Shown piece after piece: positions 1-12,934 of a DNA stretch of 64,000 nt. A model generated the notes under the pieces. The model saw only the letters and a program-made list of their open reading frames with translations, had not been told where the DNA came from and ran no database searches. Position 1 is the stretch's first letter, and each line of letters starts with the position of its first letter. A program made the translations under genes and the position numbers. Source of the DNA: Aedes albopictus (lineage: Eukaryota; Arthropoda; Insecta; Diptera; Culicidae); NCBI RefSeq assembly GCF_035046485.1, contig NC_085137.1, forward strand, positions 480,339,396 to 480,403,395. The letters are read 5' to 3'.

Positions 1-2310
1 AACCCCAACGAATTGAGTCGCCTCTACAGGCCCAACAATCGATCGGTTCGCTCAATCTCTGCCGATGTAGAAAATCAAATGCAATAAAATTAGATCAAAA
101 GTATAATAATGACATCATAGAAGAGTTAGTAATTAGGGATAGATGAAGAATGAAGAAAAATTGTTCTTTTGAATAGGCGCCATTCAAAAGAACCGTGCTA
201 GCACGTAAAGATGGAGAATGCTTTCCTGAAAAGGAGAGATAATAGTTAGAAATATTGTTTTGCATGTTGTATATAGTTGTTTTCCGTATTCGTAGTTTTT
301 TGTAGTATTTGGTACGATTTAATTTGTCACTGCAATTAAAACGCGATCGCGAGCAAGAGAACTGAGCACGTACCTTAACAATAGGCATAGCTACCACACG
401 GTTGCAAATAGCGTGAAGAAATTTGGGCTCGTTCCCAGTATTGTTCCGCCATGATCAGGACGGCCGCCTGATCGAATCATGCTGGGAATCATCCTCATAA
501 ATTTTACCACCTCATAGACCAATTTTAATTCGTTGTATGTCCGATTCACCATTATTTTAATTTGTTTTTGCGTCATTGATTTTCAAATAGTTTGTAGTTT
601 AGTTGGCAATTAATTTTTTTTGTTGAAATACTGTCCTATTCGTGTTAGTTCGTACAGCGTGTTCAGTCAACTAATCAACCTTCTCTATTTCATTACCTAC
701 AGTTGGTAGGTCGGGATGAAATTGAGTAATGGATGAACTAGAAAGATCGTTTAACCATAAAGTGTTCGTGCTTATCTACATGCATACCAACAGGATAATT
801 TCACACGTGCGTAATTATGGCAAATTCTTTAGGGGAATTTGACCTTTAGTTGCCAGCCGATTTTAAAATGTTGTGTTATGTCCAAGTAAATTTTAATCAA
901 TTTTATACTGCTTCGCGATTCAAAAAAAAAAACAAAAAAAAAAGAAAAAAAAAGAAAATAATGACATTTGTCTTCGTGTTTCAGTTAACTAGTTAATGTA
1001 TTATGTAGGTAAAAATAAATAAATAATTGAAGTACTTCAATTATTTACCGTGGCGGGAGGATAGTGTAACCGTTCAGTTACAATTATCCCAATATTATTT
1101 TTAATTTGTGCGTATTGTTGAGGAAACTATAGTGTTTGTTTGTTAAGTGTTTGGAATAAATAGAATTGGTTAGAGTTAGACTAAAATTGTAAACTGTATT
1201 AGGTAGTAGAAATATGTTGTAAGCTAAATGTTAAATGTAATTTGAATAAACTATGGCAAAAATGGGTGGCGGGCGAAAATCAACTGTGGCAGTAAAAGTA
1301 GGCAAACCGGTAGCATAATGGGTGGTGCTGCTACCAAGGATAGGAAACATGGAGTAACGATTAAGGAACAATGGGAAGGCATGGACTGGAGGGCATTTTA
1401 AGACTTGAGCTGATCGCCATGATCACTTTCAATTCGGCGTTCGTGTGAGACACAAGTGAGTTTTATTTAAAAGTGGCTTTTTGTAAGAAGTTCAGTGAAC
1501 GAGTATAGTGCTTGAGTCCAGCCTAAGTTCATTCAGGTATGCCACATTAAATGGTCTCTGTGATACCAGTGCCTTTATTCCGGATCATTCCAACAGGACC
1601 TTTTGAACTACCATTTTGGTACTGTCACGGAATCGCCCCTCACAGTCCACACGATTCGGCCTAGATCGGTTCACCGGTCTACGCCTAACAGTAAAAGACC
1701 AGGCTCTCTGGTCATACTCACCAACCGTGAGAGAGCTCCTCGGGCTAACAGCCCTAATCACCAAAGAGGACCCTTCTCGGCGTGGCCAATACGGTCTCGT
1801 CCGTGGCCCGTCGATCGTGCCAAAGAAGGAAGACGCCGTAGCCAAGTCTAGGACACGAAAGTGGCCTAAAATCCGTGGATTCGTCATTCCACTAAGCTAG
1901 CCAAACTCCAAGATCCGCCATTCTGAAACCTACCGGACCATAAGGACCGACACCGTCATCCGCCATTGCCGTCAGCAGCCGTCAGCGAGCGCTCGCCAGC
2001 ACACCGGTACGTACCCAACGATTTTCATCAACCACAACCCGCCATAGCCCAAATAAACCAATTAGAACCAACATAGTAACTTTCAATAAATTTGCCTTTA
2101 TATCTCCATACACACACACACTCTGTCATAGCCCAAAGAAATACCATAGTTTCTGCACCCGTTGTTCCGCGTAGCCCCTCCGAATTACCCAGTAGCATGC
2201 CGACCCTGTAGACCCAGCTCTAGGGGTCTCATGCTACTGAGCTAGTTATCCGGGAGTCTTGGTTTAGCCACTGGGTCGATTGAGCAGTTTGTAAGCCTCA
2301 GTTAGTCTCA
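1..2310. other. AT-rich flank with no supported gene
   Basis: No coding region can be supported. The stretch is AT-rich, with an A-rich run near 920-960, a short palindromic segment near 1068-1085 (GTAAC-CGTTCA-GTTAC) and a short CA repeat near 2110. A more GC-balanced part at about 1585-1900 is open on both strands, but neither translation looks like a known protein. The 1030-2150 part could be LTR-like or decayed transposon sequence, but I saw no paired LTR, primer site or target duplication to support it. Confidence 0.4.
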
Positions 2311-2708
2311 AGGGTCAGTGCCGCAAATGTCATATCTAAATTCAACCACATCCAGCTCATTTTAAAAGCTCAACATGAGAATATAGTATATGAAAAACTA
2401 GTGCGGCTAGACCAGTTCTACAAGAAAGTCATGGAAAACCCGCTCTTTTTGAATATTTAAAGTAAATGTCACGAACTACCTTTGAAAAATGCCGTCAATG
2501 ATAATTACCATATATACCTATCATTGGCATTTTTGAAGGTTGTCCATGACATTTATCTTGAATATTCGAAAATGATCGGCTTTTCTGTGATATTCTTGTA
2601 GAGCTGGTCTAGCCGCACAAGTTTTTCATATACCATATTCTCAGGTTGAGCTTCTAAAATGAGCTGGATGTGGTTGAATTAAGATATGACATTTGCGGCA
2701 CTGACCCT
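2311..2708. mobile_element. Palindromic foldback/MITE element, about 398 bp
   Basis: The two halves are long imperfect inverted repeats that meet near 2510. The ends read AGGGTCAGTGCCGCAAATG at the left and its complement at the right, and the homology runs almost through the whole element. There is no ORF. This is typical of a non-autonomous DNA transposon or foldback element. The target duplication is not clear, so no superfamily is assigned. A weaker related segment lies at about 2805-2880. Confidence 0.8.
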
Positions 2709-3121
2709 AACAGTTGCCTGTTTAGTTTTTATAACATACACCAATTCCTACTACACCCTCCCCTGCTATCCCTTCCCATCTACATAACGTATTTCTTATC
2801 GTTTCAGAGAGCTGGATGTTCCTGATTTTAGATATGTATGTCGAAATGACATTTTCAGCACTGATAAGGGTACAATGACAGATAATGACCATTCCGAAAT
2901 ATACTGTTGAAATTATTCCCTTCAGTAGGGTTTAAAAAATATGCTACAGGATGGGGTATCTACAATCGGCCAAAAAAGCTACGTCATTTATGGATACTCC
3001 ATTAGTACAATAAATTTTACGATAATTAACTAAATAAATGGCTTCCCACGCGACGCTGCTCCTTTTAATTTGCTAGCTTGAAAATGGCTTCATGGTTGTT
3101 GAGGTGCTTTTGTTGCTGCTA

Positions 3122-3949
3122 TAGTGTATCAAACATCATTTTTTTCTTCAAAATATTTTTTCATTCAAATGTGCCTAACTTTTACATACGTAAATAAAAA
3201 ACGCAGAAATTTTGGTAAATCATAAACAGTATATCAAAGCTTCGTTGAGCAAGATTGAATAAGTTTTTGAACATATTTTAAAAACATTATATCTCAGTAT
3301 ATACTTTATGAAACTTTTTCATGTTTTTTGTGTGTTTTTTGGCTTCCATATGCAGCTTCATTTGAGGTTTAAATTCACTACAAAAATATGAAAAATCTGT
3401 ATAAGTTCCGTGTATTATTTGGAAATTAATCATATTTTGATAAATAAAAGTGCCAGGTGTTTTCATCTTCCTAAAACTCTCTTAATGTAATATTTTTATA
3501 CAGGACCTACTAAACTACGTGTAGAGTAGGACCTATGTATTTTTCTTCCAATTAATGTAAATGGATGAATGTAATGGAAAAAGTTTGACAGATTATATTT
3601 GCAAAATATGGAAAATTTATAAACATCGTCGACTACATAAGCATATTTTTCATATTTTTTTGTAGTGAACAAATTAACTTTAACAAGATTGCGTATTAGT
3701 TTGAAAATATTTCATCCATTATTCTTTAATATATAGAGTAATGAACCTTTGTTTTCCAAACCATCAAGCTTTACTGAAAGTTCTATAACTTTCAGAAAAC
3801 TTATTCAATCTCACTCAAAATTTTACCAATGGTTCATGATTGGTCAAAATTTCAGCGTTTTTGATTAACGTATAAAAAAGTTACAAACATTTGAATAAAA
3901 AAATATTTTGACGAAAAAATAGCTCTACGGACAATTGTTTGATACACTG
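3122..3949. mobile_element. TA-flanked inverted-repeat element (mariner/Tc1-like, non-autonomous), 828 bp
   Basis: The ends are TAGTGTATCAAAC at the left and, on the opposite strand, CAGTGTATCAAAC at the right. Each is bordered by the dinucleotide TA (3120-3121 and 3950-3951). Similarity between the arms extends well over 100 bp inward, with related AT-rich text in both. No transposase frame is present. The TA duplication and CAGT-type ends fit an IS630/Tc1/mariner-type non-autonomous element (inference). Confidence 0.75.
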
Positions 3950-4133
3950 TATGTACCTCCACGGTGTTCGATCGAGCAGTTCACGCAGATCCTGGACTAC
4001 ATGATGACTGTGCTGACAGGACAAAGGCGGTGTTAATAGCGGGTGACTTCAATGCCTAGATCGTGGAATTGGCAACCCGTTCCATGAACCACCGAGGTCA
4101 GATCCTGCTTGAAGCATTGGTCATTTGGCCTAG

Positions 4134-4265
4134 CCCAAGCAACACACATGGTTACAAAACAGTGACGGCAGCGTATGTAATGGTTGCACAGAAGTCACTG
4201 TGACTTACTGCGCAACCCTTACATACGCTGCCGTCACTGTTTTGTAACCATGTGTGTTGCTTGGG
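4134..4265. mobile_element. 132-bp hairpin MITE nested in the LINE
   Basis: Two arms of about 65 bp are nearly perfect inverted complements, with CCCAAGCAACACACATGG at the outer end and a self-complementary AGTCACTGTGACT centre. The LINE endonuclease frame resumes beyond it. A partial relative sits at 60747-60825, which shows the sequence is a mobile or repeated family. Confidence 0.85.
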
Positions 4266-4605
4266 AGGGTTGGTACCAGAAGTGTCTTTTGTCGGAACGG
4301 AGTGGAGTTGATCATCGATGTTACTCTTTGTAGTCCTTGCTCAACAAGTAGTTCGAACTGGAGGGTGATGATGCCGATACTTATAGCGAACACCTAAGTA
4401 GTATTCGCTATTTACTGTATTGGCTACAATAACAGCAGGCAGCAGGTGGATAAAGGGGCGAATAGACCAAGCTCAACCCATGTAACAATGATAGCTGAAT
4501 AACAGCTTATTCAGCCAAAATTTTCAAATTCTGGCTTGAGAGTGGTTTATTCAGCTTTTGTACAGCAATAATATTTGTTGGGAAGCCCTCGTAGGTGGAA
4601 GACAT

Positions 4606-4835
4606 CACACAGCTAGTCGCGTTCGGTAATTTTTACCGAAATCTCAACTGTTGAGCGTTCGGTTATGGTTTTTTACCGAAATCCTGTAAAAATTACCAAA
4701 TTTCGGTAAAATGTTATCATTTATCTGTCGAATGTTAACGAAGTTCGGTAAACGTCACCGAATTTTCCGGTAAAAAACTTAACGGTTGAAATTTCGGTAA
4801 AATATTACCGAAGTCGGTGATTTTTTCTAAGTGTG
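4606..4835. mobile_element. Small element rich in TTCGGTAA/TTACCGAA palindromes
   Basis: Many copies of TTCGGTAA and its complement TTACCGAA lie in both orientations, so the segment can fold on itself. The right end reads TCTAAGTGTG and the left end may begin at CACAC. Boundaries and target duplication are uncertain. It lies in the interruption of the R1/LOA-like LINE. Confidence 0.5.
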
Positions 4836-6240
4836 CATACTTCGACAACGAGGTATTTAGGGCGGCGCTACGCCGCCGTGAGCAAGACCTACTCGGTTTA
4901 AGCGGGGACGAGCTGGAAGCAGGGCTCTTGCGTGCGTGCGATGCGACCATACCTAAGGCTAGTCCACTCTAGCCCTATCCGCGCCTGTCAACGGACTAGG
5001 CGACGAATGCGCCAAGCACGTGCTGATGAGGAGCGAAAAGAACGACGGGTGGCGATCGTGGCTGCTGAAGTCGCACTAAAAACCGAGACAAGGCTAAGCA
5101 AAAAGGCCTGCTGTGAGGATCTCTATCAGAGCGCCACTACAAACCCAAGGGGGGATGCCTATACAGGGTCGTGATGGCCAAGACAAGAAGTAAAATGGCT
5201 CCTGCCAAGCAATCTCCAGAGATACTGAAGAGTGGAGATGGATCATCGAGGGACTCTTTTCACATTATGTTCTTAGTCCTTGGCCTCCTTACGTAGGATC
5301 GCTGGGGATTGGGGCTGGCGATGCGAGGACGGTAACCAATGAGAAACCTCTTGGGGACTGCAGAATCCTTTAGAGTAAGTATGGCCCCAGGTCCAGATAG
5401 AGTTCCAAATCTGGCCCTAAATGTAGCTATTACAAAAGCTCCTGTGATCTGAACGAGTCTCCCCAGGGGTTTGGAAACGGCAGAGCCTGGTCCTATTTCC
5501 AAAGGCGGGGAACAAACCGAAGACCCGTCGACATATAGACCAATATGCTAGCTCGATACGGCAAGGATGGTGCTCGAGAGGATCATCCTCAGCAGACTGT
5601 TTAGGCACACTAAGGTTGTAGATGGTCTCTCAAGTAACAAGTTCAGCTTCCGGAAAGGGAAGTCGTTCATAGACGCTATGTTCTCGATTACCAAAATTAC
5701 CAAGATTCTCGGAAGACATTTCCAAAATCGAGTACATGTATACGACACAGATGTGAGTCGGAAGCGCAAGAGTTCGGAAAGGTTTCAACCTGATTCTTGT
5801 GTTACGAAATGTTATGAAATGGCATGTACGACAAGTTGTTGCGGTTAAAGTTCACGGTCGAATTCGGACCTCGTATCGAAAAGGTGGCCGCACGGAAAAC
5901 ATCCTGGTAGCGTCCCAGTCATGGCGATGGTCAATGGGTTGGACCCGAGCATGGAAAGCGATCCTCGGTAAGTCGTTTTGTGTGCTAGCTGATAGGGCCT
6001 CACCTTCAGTAGGTCAAATCACGATGTGCTCGTTATCAGTTCTTGATACTTGCGGTGCAGTTGGAGTTGGACACTCGAGAATTTGGCTATGCACCGCACA
6101 TTATCTTAGTATCCTCCTAAAAGAGCATGTCATGATGTTCGTATCTACAAGGCTACGCAGCCAATCTCGAGGGTACGATGTGTCCCTCTCCGAAGCAATA
6201 TCTTCGCTGGTCCTGAAGAGTCACTCAACTTGGCGGTAAT

Positions 6241-8428
6241 GAGATCGGTTTAGTAAGTCGGGGATGTAGTCCTGCCTCTTTCGTTGACTGTTGGAGGTAA
6301 TTCCTAACCCCACATCACCTGAGCCTCCCGCTGATCAGTTTTCTTCATCCATTGCTTAGAGAAGGAAAAGCCGGAAGCTACAAGGGCTAAATATTCATTG
6401 CATTATAATTATTGTATTTTTTGTTGCATTTTCAAAAGTATACGGGACTGCTGATCAAAATTTGGTCTACATGCTTCATGAACTCAAATGAATAAAAATG
6501 TTGGATAGAAACCAAGATTAAACTAATAAATTCTCATTGTTGGGGAGAGGCTTGGTCTAAGAACCTCTTTTAATTGCCTTGGCTTCAAATGCCAACAGTC
6601 CAAATTTAACATTCCTCCAGCAGATCTGTCCGGGTGAATCTAGATCAGCCAAAAAAGAGGTCCAAAAGTCACGACTAAAGAATTATCCTTGAACCGAATT
6701 GGCACAGTTTGCAACGCAAGAAAAAAATAAACCGTCCAGCAACATTTTATCGATCACCTTCATCACACACTGTCGACGTGTATCTGCCAGCATACTTCAG
6801 CGAGGGACGTTCCGGAGCCTTTCAAACCGGCGTTGGCAATACCTACCTATTCAAAACAAGCTCTTCCAGAGAGGTTGCTGTACCTGAGCCCGCCTTGCCG
6901 AAAACTGGTATCCTATCCCATTCACCGATTACCGCGCCACCGGACTCATTCTGCTCTGCTGCTGCTGGCTGCTGACATCACAGTCTCACTTAATGTCATG
7001 CTTCAAAGTAGCTTAAGTGCAGCGTGGTATCGACAATTTGATACAGTTCCAAAAACAACTTTTACTTTTACTTTTACTGTGGGGAAGACATGCGCGAGCT
7101 GATGATCGTCGAGAACCATTCATGAGTAGTTTCGGTCTCTAGGTCATTTCGTAAATCTGACCATAAGAACATTACAACGTTTAATTAGTTCACAGCAAGT
7201 ACATGTCCGTCAAACAATCATTCAAAATTTATGATTCTACTCCGCCTAGGATCGCCACCTTCTTTCTTGCTGCAACGACCTTGCTCGCAGCGAAACATAC
7301 CCTACCCACCATTTGAAGTCGCAAGTCGGCATCATTAGTTGCGCAAACAGGCGTCATCAATCACTCTTTCCGCGTGGTTTTGCTTGCTCCATTCCTGCAT
7401 AATGACTTACATTGTCGATCTGTTTTCCTACGCCACGCTGGTGCTACTCCCTATAATTGGGTGTCAAAGCATTTACTATGCACTACCGTACCCCCGGATT
7501 AGTGCGATGAATATGAATATAGGTAATTTATGCAAAATTATGGCAATGCAGTGATCCACGCAAATAGCTTTTCGTTGAATCAAATGGCCTAGGCTTTTTT
7601 GTCATCGTAAAATCTCGGCACCTATCAGCACTAATAATATGTCAAAGCAACGCTAACGCTTTTAGGGGCAATTTAAGAAAAGATCTCTGAATGTGATGCA
7701 TCCGTACTGAAATCAATCATGTTAAAAATTACTTAGAATCTATCAATTCCCATGGAAAGCTGTTTGGAAAAGTAGCTTTCCAATCGGAGATGAGAGTAGA
7801 ACAAGAATGAAAACATCCATTGCCGACAACACTAAGAATGAGTGATCAATAAATACAAATTACTGCTTCATTATGTCTTGTTCTATCTATTCCATATAGT
7901 AGTCATTGTTAAATATCTGCCTAAATAAGATCTTGAAAAATCCGAGTAGTGTAGTGCAGAGGTCAACGTGCACGATCTCCATAATGCATGGTTGGCCGAC
8001 TCCGATTGGACTTGCTGTTATCTGATCTAACTATCGTCGACTTGCTTTACATATGCATTTGTTGCTGTTGTTGTTATTGTGCCACTGTGACCCTCTAGGC
8101 CTGTTTCTGCTGTAGGGCCAGCTCATTGACCCCTCGTCATAACAACACGCATTCATTCCATATTGAAATTTAATTTTGAAATTTTGTATCGTGCTTTGTC
8201 GAATTTTGCCATCAGTTATATTACCGAGGTGTAAGAATCTTGTTCATGTTCTTCTTATCTTCGGAGTAACATCCCAACTGAGATAAAACGTGCTTCTCAC
8301 TCAGTAATGATCTTTCTGAATAGCCGTGCCCCAGCAGCTTCGGTATCTAAGTCCTTTTATTTTTGTCGAATACATAAAATCACTCACACATTCAAAATTT
8401 ATTTCAACCTTGTAGAAAAGCGCAAAAA
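6241..8428. other. Non-coding stretch downstream of the TEX47-like gene
   Basis: No gene or complete mobile element is supported. A short hexanucleotide run (CTTTTA repeated) occurs near 7056-7078 and a TTG-rich stretch near 8060-8080. Some short open frames occur, but they show no recognisable domain or codon bias. It contains whatever 3' untranslated and termination sequence the minus-strand gene ending at 8429 uses. Confidence 0.4.
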
Positions 8429-8918
8429 TCAATTTCCAAAGGTGATATTGATCTCATATTTCCCTGTCTCGAACACATCGTAGGGAGTCAAATCGTGCGG
8501 TATGGGCCAAACCTTGTCCTTAAAAGTCGAAATGTCCGGTATGACTCCGTAAAATTTCCCATACTCTTGAACCGTGAACAGACACTTCAAATTCAGCAGA
8601 TACTCCAACACGATGGCATCCGGCGTGTGCTCCTCGTAATTTTCGTCCAAGTAGAGTGACTTAAAGGCCGATCCTGAAAAGAGAAACACCGAATCAAATC
8701 GAAGACCTTTCAAAGCGGCCATTTGGGTAATTATGCGTGGCGAGGCAATTACTTTCGTCCAATTCCTCGGCTCGCACCATTTTGCAGAGGGTGTACAGCT
8801 GCACCATGAAGTCATTGATGGTTTTCTGCACCACATCGGGATCCTTCGCATCGATTACGGACGGAGTTAAATCGTTCAAATAGTCGGCAAATCTCCAAAC
8901 CAATTTGCGAAAAAATCT
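8429..8918 (-). CDS. TEX47-like protein, last exon, carrying a one-base frame disruption
   Basis: The exon begins after a good acceptor (TGATTGTAG just upstream, at 8919-8927) and ends at the stop at 8429. From the acceptor the frame reads RFFRKLVWRFADYLNDLTPS and continues to about MVRAEELDE. It then hits a stop, while the neighbouring frame takes over with KVIASPRIITQMAALKG and runs to the C-terminus ...ETGKYEINITFGN. The exon is 490 nt, one base over a multiple of three, so a single extra base (or two missing) near 8750-8760 explains the switch. This is either a real pseudogenising indel or a sequence error. It joins in phase 0 to the exon at 18674-19093. The family call (TEX47/C7orf62, function poorly known, testis-linked in mammals) rests on remembered resemblance. 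Confidence 0.6.
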
Positions 8919-9114
8919 CTACAATCATAGAAGGTGTAATGAATAACCCATGGTCCGGTACCCAGGTACAGTAACGTTCAACAATTACTTGACAAGTACC
9001 ACTTGATGTTTTTAATACGTAAGACTGAAATACGTTAGACTGAATCTCAAAAGGCTGAATCCGCATAAAGTACAAAATCAAAGTCTAACATCATCGGAAT
9101 GATAGTTACTTACT

Positions 9115-11220
9115 TACTTTCAGTCCTGAGCGCATCCATGGTGGTGTAGAAGGCCGAATTTAAAGATCTCCATCCTGGACAATTGCCAGCCAACGCCTTC
9201 ACCTGTGTCCAGGTCAAATTTCTGTCAACTTGCTTTTCTTCCTTGTTGAGGCTGCGCCGCCATGAGCCTCTGGGTCTGCCTCTGCTGCGATATTCTGCTG
9301 GTTTCTAATCTAACGCTCGTTTGCTGATTTTATATCCGCCCCTGTGCAAGGTGTGGCTGACCTATCTCCTCTTTCGCTTCAGAATTTCTGTCGCTATCGG
9401 CCTTTAATGACATCAAATATGCAGACCCACGTTGCAGATCCAATTGTGAGGCCGCCATGCACAAATTATATACCGCAGGCATACATTTATGAAGACCTGC
9501 AGTCGTTGAGTGTTCTTCACTGACTCACACCAAGTTTCACTAGCGTACAGCAGCACAGATATCACGTTCGAGTTGAAAATTCGGATTTTAGTGCGTTGAC
9601 TAATCTGGTCGTTTTTCCATACATTTCTTTAACTTGCAAAAACAGCCCTCGCCTTTTTGATCAGTGCACCTATGTCGATTTTGGTGCCGTCATCGGCCAC
9701 CATTTGGCTATCAAGATATTGAAAGCTTTGAACATTCTCCACTGCTTGCCCAGCTATCGTAAATCGCGCTCGGCAAGTTCATCGAGCTTACTCTGCATAT
9801 CAAAGTGCCGTTGAGATAGGAGAGCAACGTCATGAGCCAATTAAAAGTCATTTAGGTACTCCATGGTAATGGGCTACCACAGCAATCCACGATTTGATTC
9901 ATGATCAATCGCACCTTTCTACCTAGGATCTCGTCGATTACGATAAGGAACAGTAGCGGTGATAGGCTACATCCTTACCTCGCTCTAGCAACGACACGGA
10001 TGGGAACTGACAGAATAATTGATGCAGTAGTTGTGCGGATACTACGGGGTCAGCTTTGAGCATCTCAGCTGATATGCGATCGACCCCTGGGGCTTTGTTC
10101 GATATCATGCTACGGATGGCTGTTTCTATTTCCTGCACTGATGGATCTTCGGTGTTGACACGGGTAATGCGTTGAACCCTTGGCGGATCATGCTGAGGTG
10201 TTGATGGCGTGACCGACACATGAAAAAGGTTTCCAAAGTGTTCGAACCAGCGTTGCAGCTGGTCAGCCGGGTCGGTCAGTAACTGTCCAGACGTGTCTTT
10301 AACGGGCATCGTAGCATTCATCTTAGTCCCACTAAGGCGACGTGAGACATCGTAGAGGAGCGGATGTCGCGGCTTTCTCGTTTTCGTCGGCTAGGGAGTC
10401 CGCCCACGCTCTTTCGTCCCGTCTACATGAGCGTTTCACTTTCTTCTCGAGAGCCGAATAGCGCTGACGGGCTACGGCTTTGGCTCCTCGTGTTTTCGCT
10501 CACTCTATCGCGACTTTGGCGTTCCTTTGCTCCTCTGTCTTCCTCCAGGTATCATCTGTGATCCACTGCTTTCTCCGGGTGCGTAGCTCATCCAAATTAT
10601 TCTCGCCGGTGGCGATGAAGGCGTTCTTGATGGCACTCCATTGATCTTCTACGCTTCCACCTTCTGGAATATCCGCAGCACGGTTCTCTAGCTCCTCGAC
10701 GAACGACCTTTTCACCGCAGCGTCTTCCAGTTGGTGTGTGTTGAACCGACGCCCGATTCTCTCCTCCTGTCGATGGATCCTAGCAATACGCAGTCGGATC
10801 TCGCCGATTAGGAAATGATGGTCGGACGCAATGTCGGCGCTACGTTTGTTCCGCACATCAAGAAGGCTCCGTCTCCATTTTCGGCTGATGCAGATGTGGT
10901 CAATTTTATTTTCCGTGACGCCATCATGGGAAACCCATGTCACTTTCTGAACTGGTCGATGATGAAAGAGTGATCCCCCAATCACTATGTCATTGTTGCC
11001 ATCATAAGGTTTCGAACCCGTGTTCTGAATCTGGCTACAATTAACCTCTCATTAATAGATTTCAACTTGATGAGCGCAGCGTAGGCGTGAGCGCTGAGCA
11101 GGAAACCAACCCCACATCGAGCAGCGTGTTCACCTCTTAGGCCAGAGTATAGCAGAATTTGGCCCAACGCCAATCTGTGTACTTCAAAGTTCGGCCAACG
11201 GACTTCGCTTCTGGGATCTC
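9115..11220 (-). mobile_element. Decayed non-LTR retrotransposon, endonuclease and RT parts
   Basis: At about 10500-10985 the minus strand encodes the C-terminal part of an APE-type endonuclease and the linker that follows: NKIDHICISRKWRRSLLDVR and then ADIASDHHFLIGEIRLRI. At 9938-10321 it encodes the start of the RT: PVKDTSGQLLTDPADQLQRW and NKAPGVDRISAEMLKA. Further RT and tail text is recognisable down to about 9115 in broken frames. The pattern matches endonuclease-RT elements often annotated as craniofacial development protein 2-like. Stops and shifts make it inactive. It lies in the TEX47-like gene's intron, on the same strand as the gene. Confidence 0.75.
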
Positions 11221-11527
11221 AAGCTTCATACGGCATGTCTAATTGGCTAGTCGTGCCAGTTTACCCTGCTGGGCTAGGATTAATACATTCCCAGTTCCAA
11301 TTCTTGTTCGTTGTTTCGCACTTAAATTTGTTGCCGTTGAATCAGTTCGTAATCTTTTATTTTCGGTTTTTGTAACGAATTTTGGGTTTCGAGAACAGTA
11401 GGTTGTTGGCCTTATGTCCCCCATCCACCCCAAGTAACACAGCTTGCTATATAATAGTTTAAAATACACGTTTCATACTAGTTATGTTGTATTTTTCTTG
11501 CATTATTTACGTAAAATTGAACACTTA

Positions 11528-12152
11528 CAGGGGATGGCTAAAATGTTTGGGATAGGCAACTTTTTTTCTCACACAAAAAAATTCAACATGCTGTAACTTT
11601 TCATAGAGTGCATAAAAAAATCTCAAATTTTGACTGTTTGTCAACCTATTATGTGTGCATCATTGGTACAAATTTGGGCTCGATTGATTAATTTTTCGCG
11701 AAGTTAGAACCGTTCGCGTAAAACACTATATTTTAGACATTGGCGTACATAAGGGGTGGCTAGAGGGGGCTTAGACCCCCCTAGAAACACATAAGCCCTC
11801 CCTAGAATATCTTCAAAATACATTGTAGAGATTATTTGGATACTGAAAATGACACTGTAGCCCCCTCTAGGAATTTCACCAAGTGACGCCAATGATTTTA
11901 GACAACTATTTTTTGAACTATCATATCTCGGAAACCAGTGAACCGAATTGAATGAATTTTTTTAACGTTTATCAACAATATATTGATACTTAATACGACG
12001 TTATAAAATGTAATATTTTCTCACGGCGAATTAAGTTATATCGGGTTGAAATTTTTACCCATATATAGGAAAATAAGTAAAGTTATAGCATGTTGAACTT
12101 TTTTGTGAGAGAACAAAAAGTTGCCTATCCCAAACATTTTGGCCATCCCCTG
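11528..12152. mobile_element. TA-flanked inverted-repeat element, 625 bp
   Basis: The terminal inverted repeats are about 75 bp and begin CAGGGGATGGCTAAAATGTT. The right end carries the complement with few differences. TA borders both ends (11526-11527 and 12153-12154). There is no coding capacity. The TA duplication and CAGGGG ends suggest a Tc1/mariner-type non-autonomous element. A second MITE is nested at 11738-11894. Confidence 0.85.
11738..11894. mobile_element. 157-bp MITE with 8-bp duplication, nested in the TA element
   Basis: The ends are CATTGGCGTA and its partner TGACGCCAATG, with an inner inverted segment GGCTAGAGGGGGC/GCCCCCTCTAGG. A perfect 8-bp duplication ATTTTAGA flanks it (11730-11737 and 11895-11902). 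The 8-bp duplication fits a hAT-type non-autonomous element (inference). A half copy with the same end occurs at about 36944-37040. Confidence 0.85.
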
Positions 12153-12851
12153 TATATATTGAAAACAGCGCAAAAAATGGCGGCTTGTAAAACATCTTTC
12201 AGGTTATATAAGATGTATCCCAATACACTTATATGTAGTACTAATAATTGCATTCCATCCAACTTTCATGTATAGATTAGCTGAAATTAAGTTATGTATG
12301 TGTTGTACTTAGGCTATATGTAGGTAGAACAACCTACGGTTATCATTTATTTTACAAACCAATATGGATAGAAAATATATGAATACGTATGCTAAGTAGC
12401 AACCGGCAAAACAAAAATGAAAATATACTCTTGCTATCTGGAAGAAATAAATCTAAGCGATAAGTGTGAATGACCAAGCATGACATTTTGCAAACATTTT
12501 CTATAAAAAATCATGACATTGGTATCATTCAATAGCAATAGATATAATCCACTTGCGGTTTTAGATTTATGGTGAAACAGTGGTTTTTACTCATCCAAAA
12601 TTTAACCGCCGTTGCATTTAATTGAAAATTGGAAGTTGAGCCAAATAAATAGTACGGTTTGAAGGAATATTTTCCTCATTCCTCACAAAAAGCAATATGG
12701 CAGCTCTTCTACGAGACTTACAGTATCGTTCAAAAATATTAAGATTAATTTGAATTTCTAACAAAGTTAGAAATTGAAATTGATCTTAACCAGCCAGCTC
12801 ACTATTGGCTATGACCTAGTAAGATTGAAAAATATGTAGTTAAAACCAAAA

Positions 12852-12883
12852 TCTATATATATCTATATATATAAAAATGAATT

Positions 12884-12934
<51 letters not shown>

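Larger units (their letters stand above)
3958..6240 (+). mobile_element. Decayed non-LTR retrotransposon (R1/LOA-like), endonuclease to RT
   Basis: Short frames on the plus strand, broken by stops and shifts, read as parts of an APE endonuclease and a reverse transcriptase. Near 3960-4130 the translation includes PPRCSIEQFTQILDYM and then AGDFNA, the endonuclease signature. Near 4260-4390 it includes RNGVELIIDVTLCSP. From about 4840 the linker region FRAALRRREQDLLGLS appears, then an RT part near 5570-5700 with LERIILSRL and NKFSFRKGKSFIDA. The order matches R1/LOA-clade elements. It is interrupted by a hairpin at 4134-4265 and by unrelated sequence at about 4396-4838. It is clearly a pseudogene. 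The part after about 5850 is less certain. Confidence 0.7.

Noticed and set aside
1585..1900. Overlapping open frames on both strands in a GC-balanced patch
   Set aside because: No recognisable domain, no upstream or downstream exon structure, and similar openness on both strands.
1068..2150. Possible solo LTR (TGTAACCGTTCAGTTACA start)
   Set aside because: No matching CA end, no target duplication and no second LTR could be found by eye.
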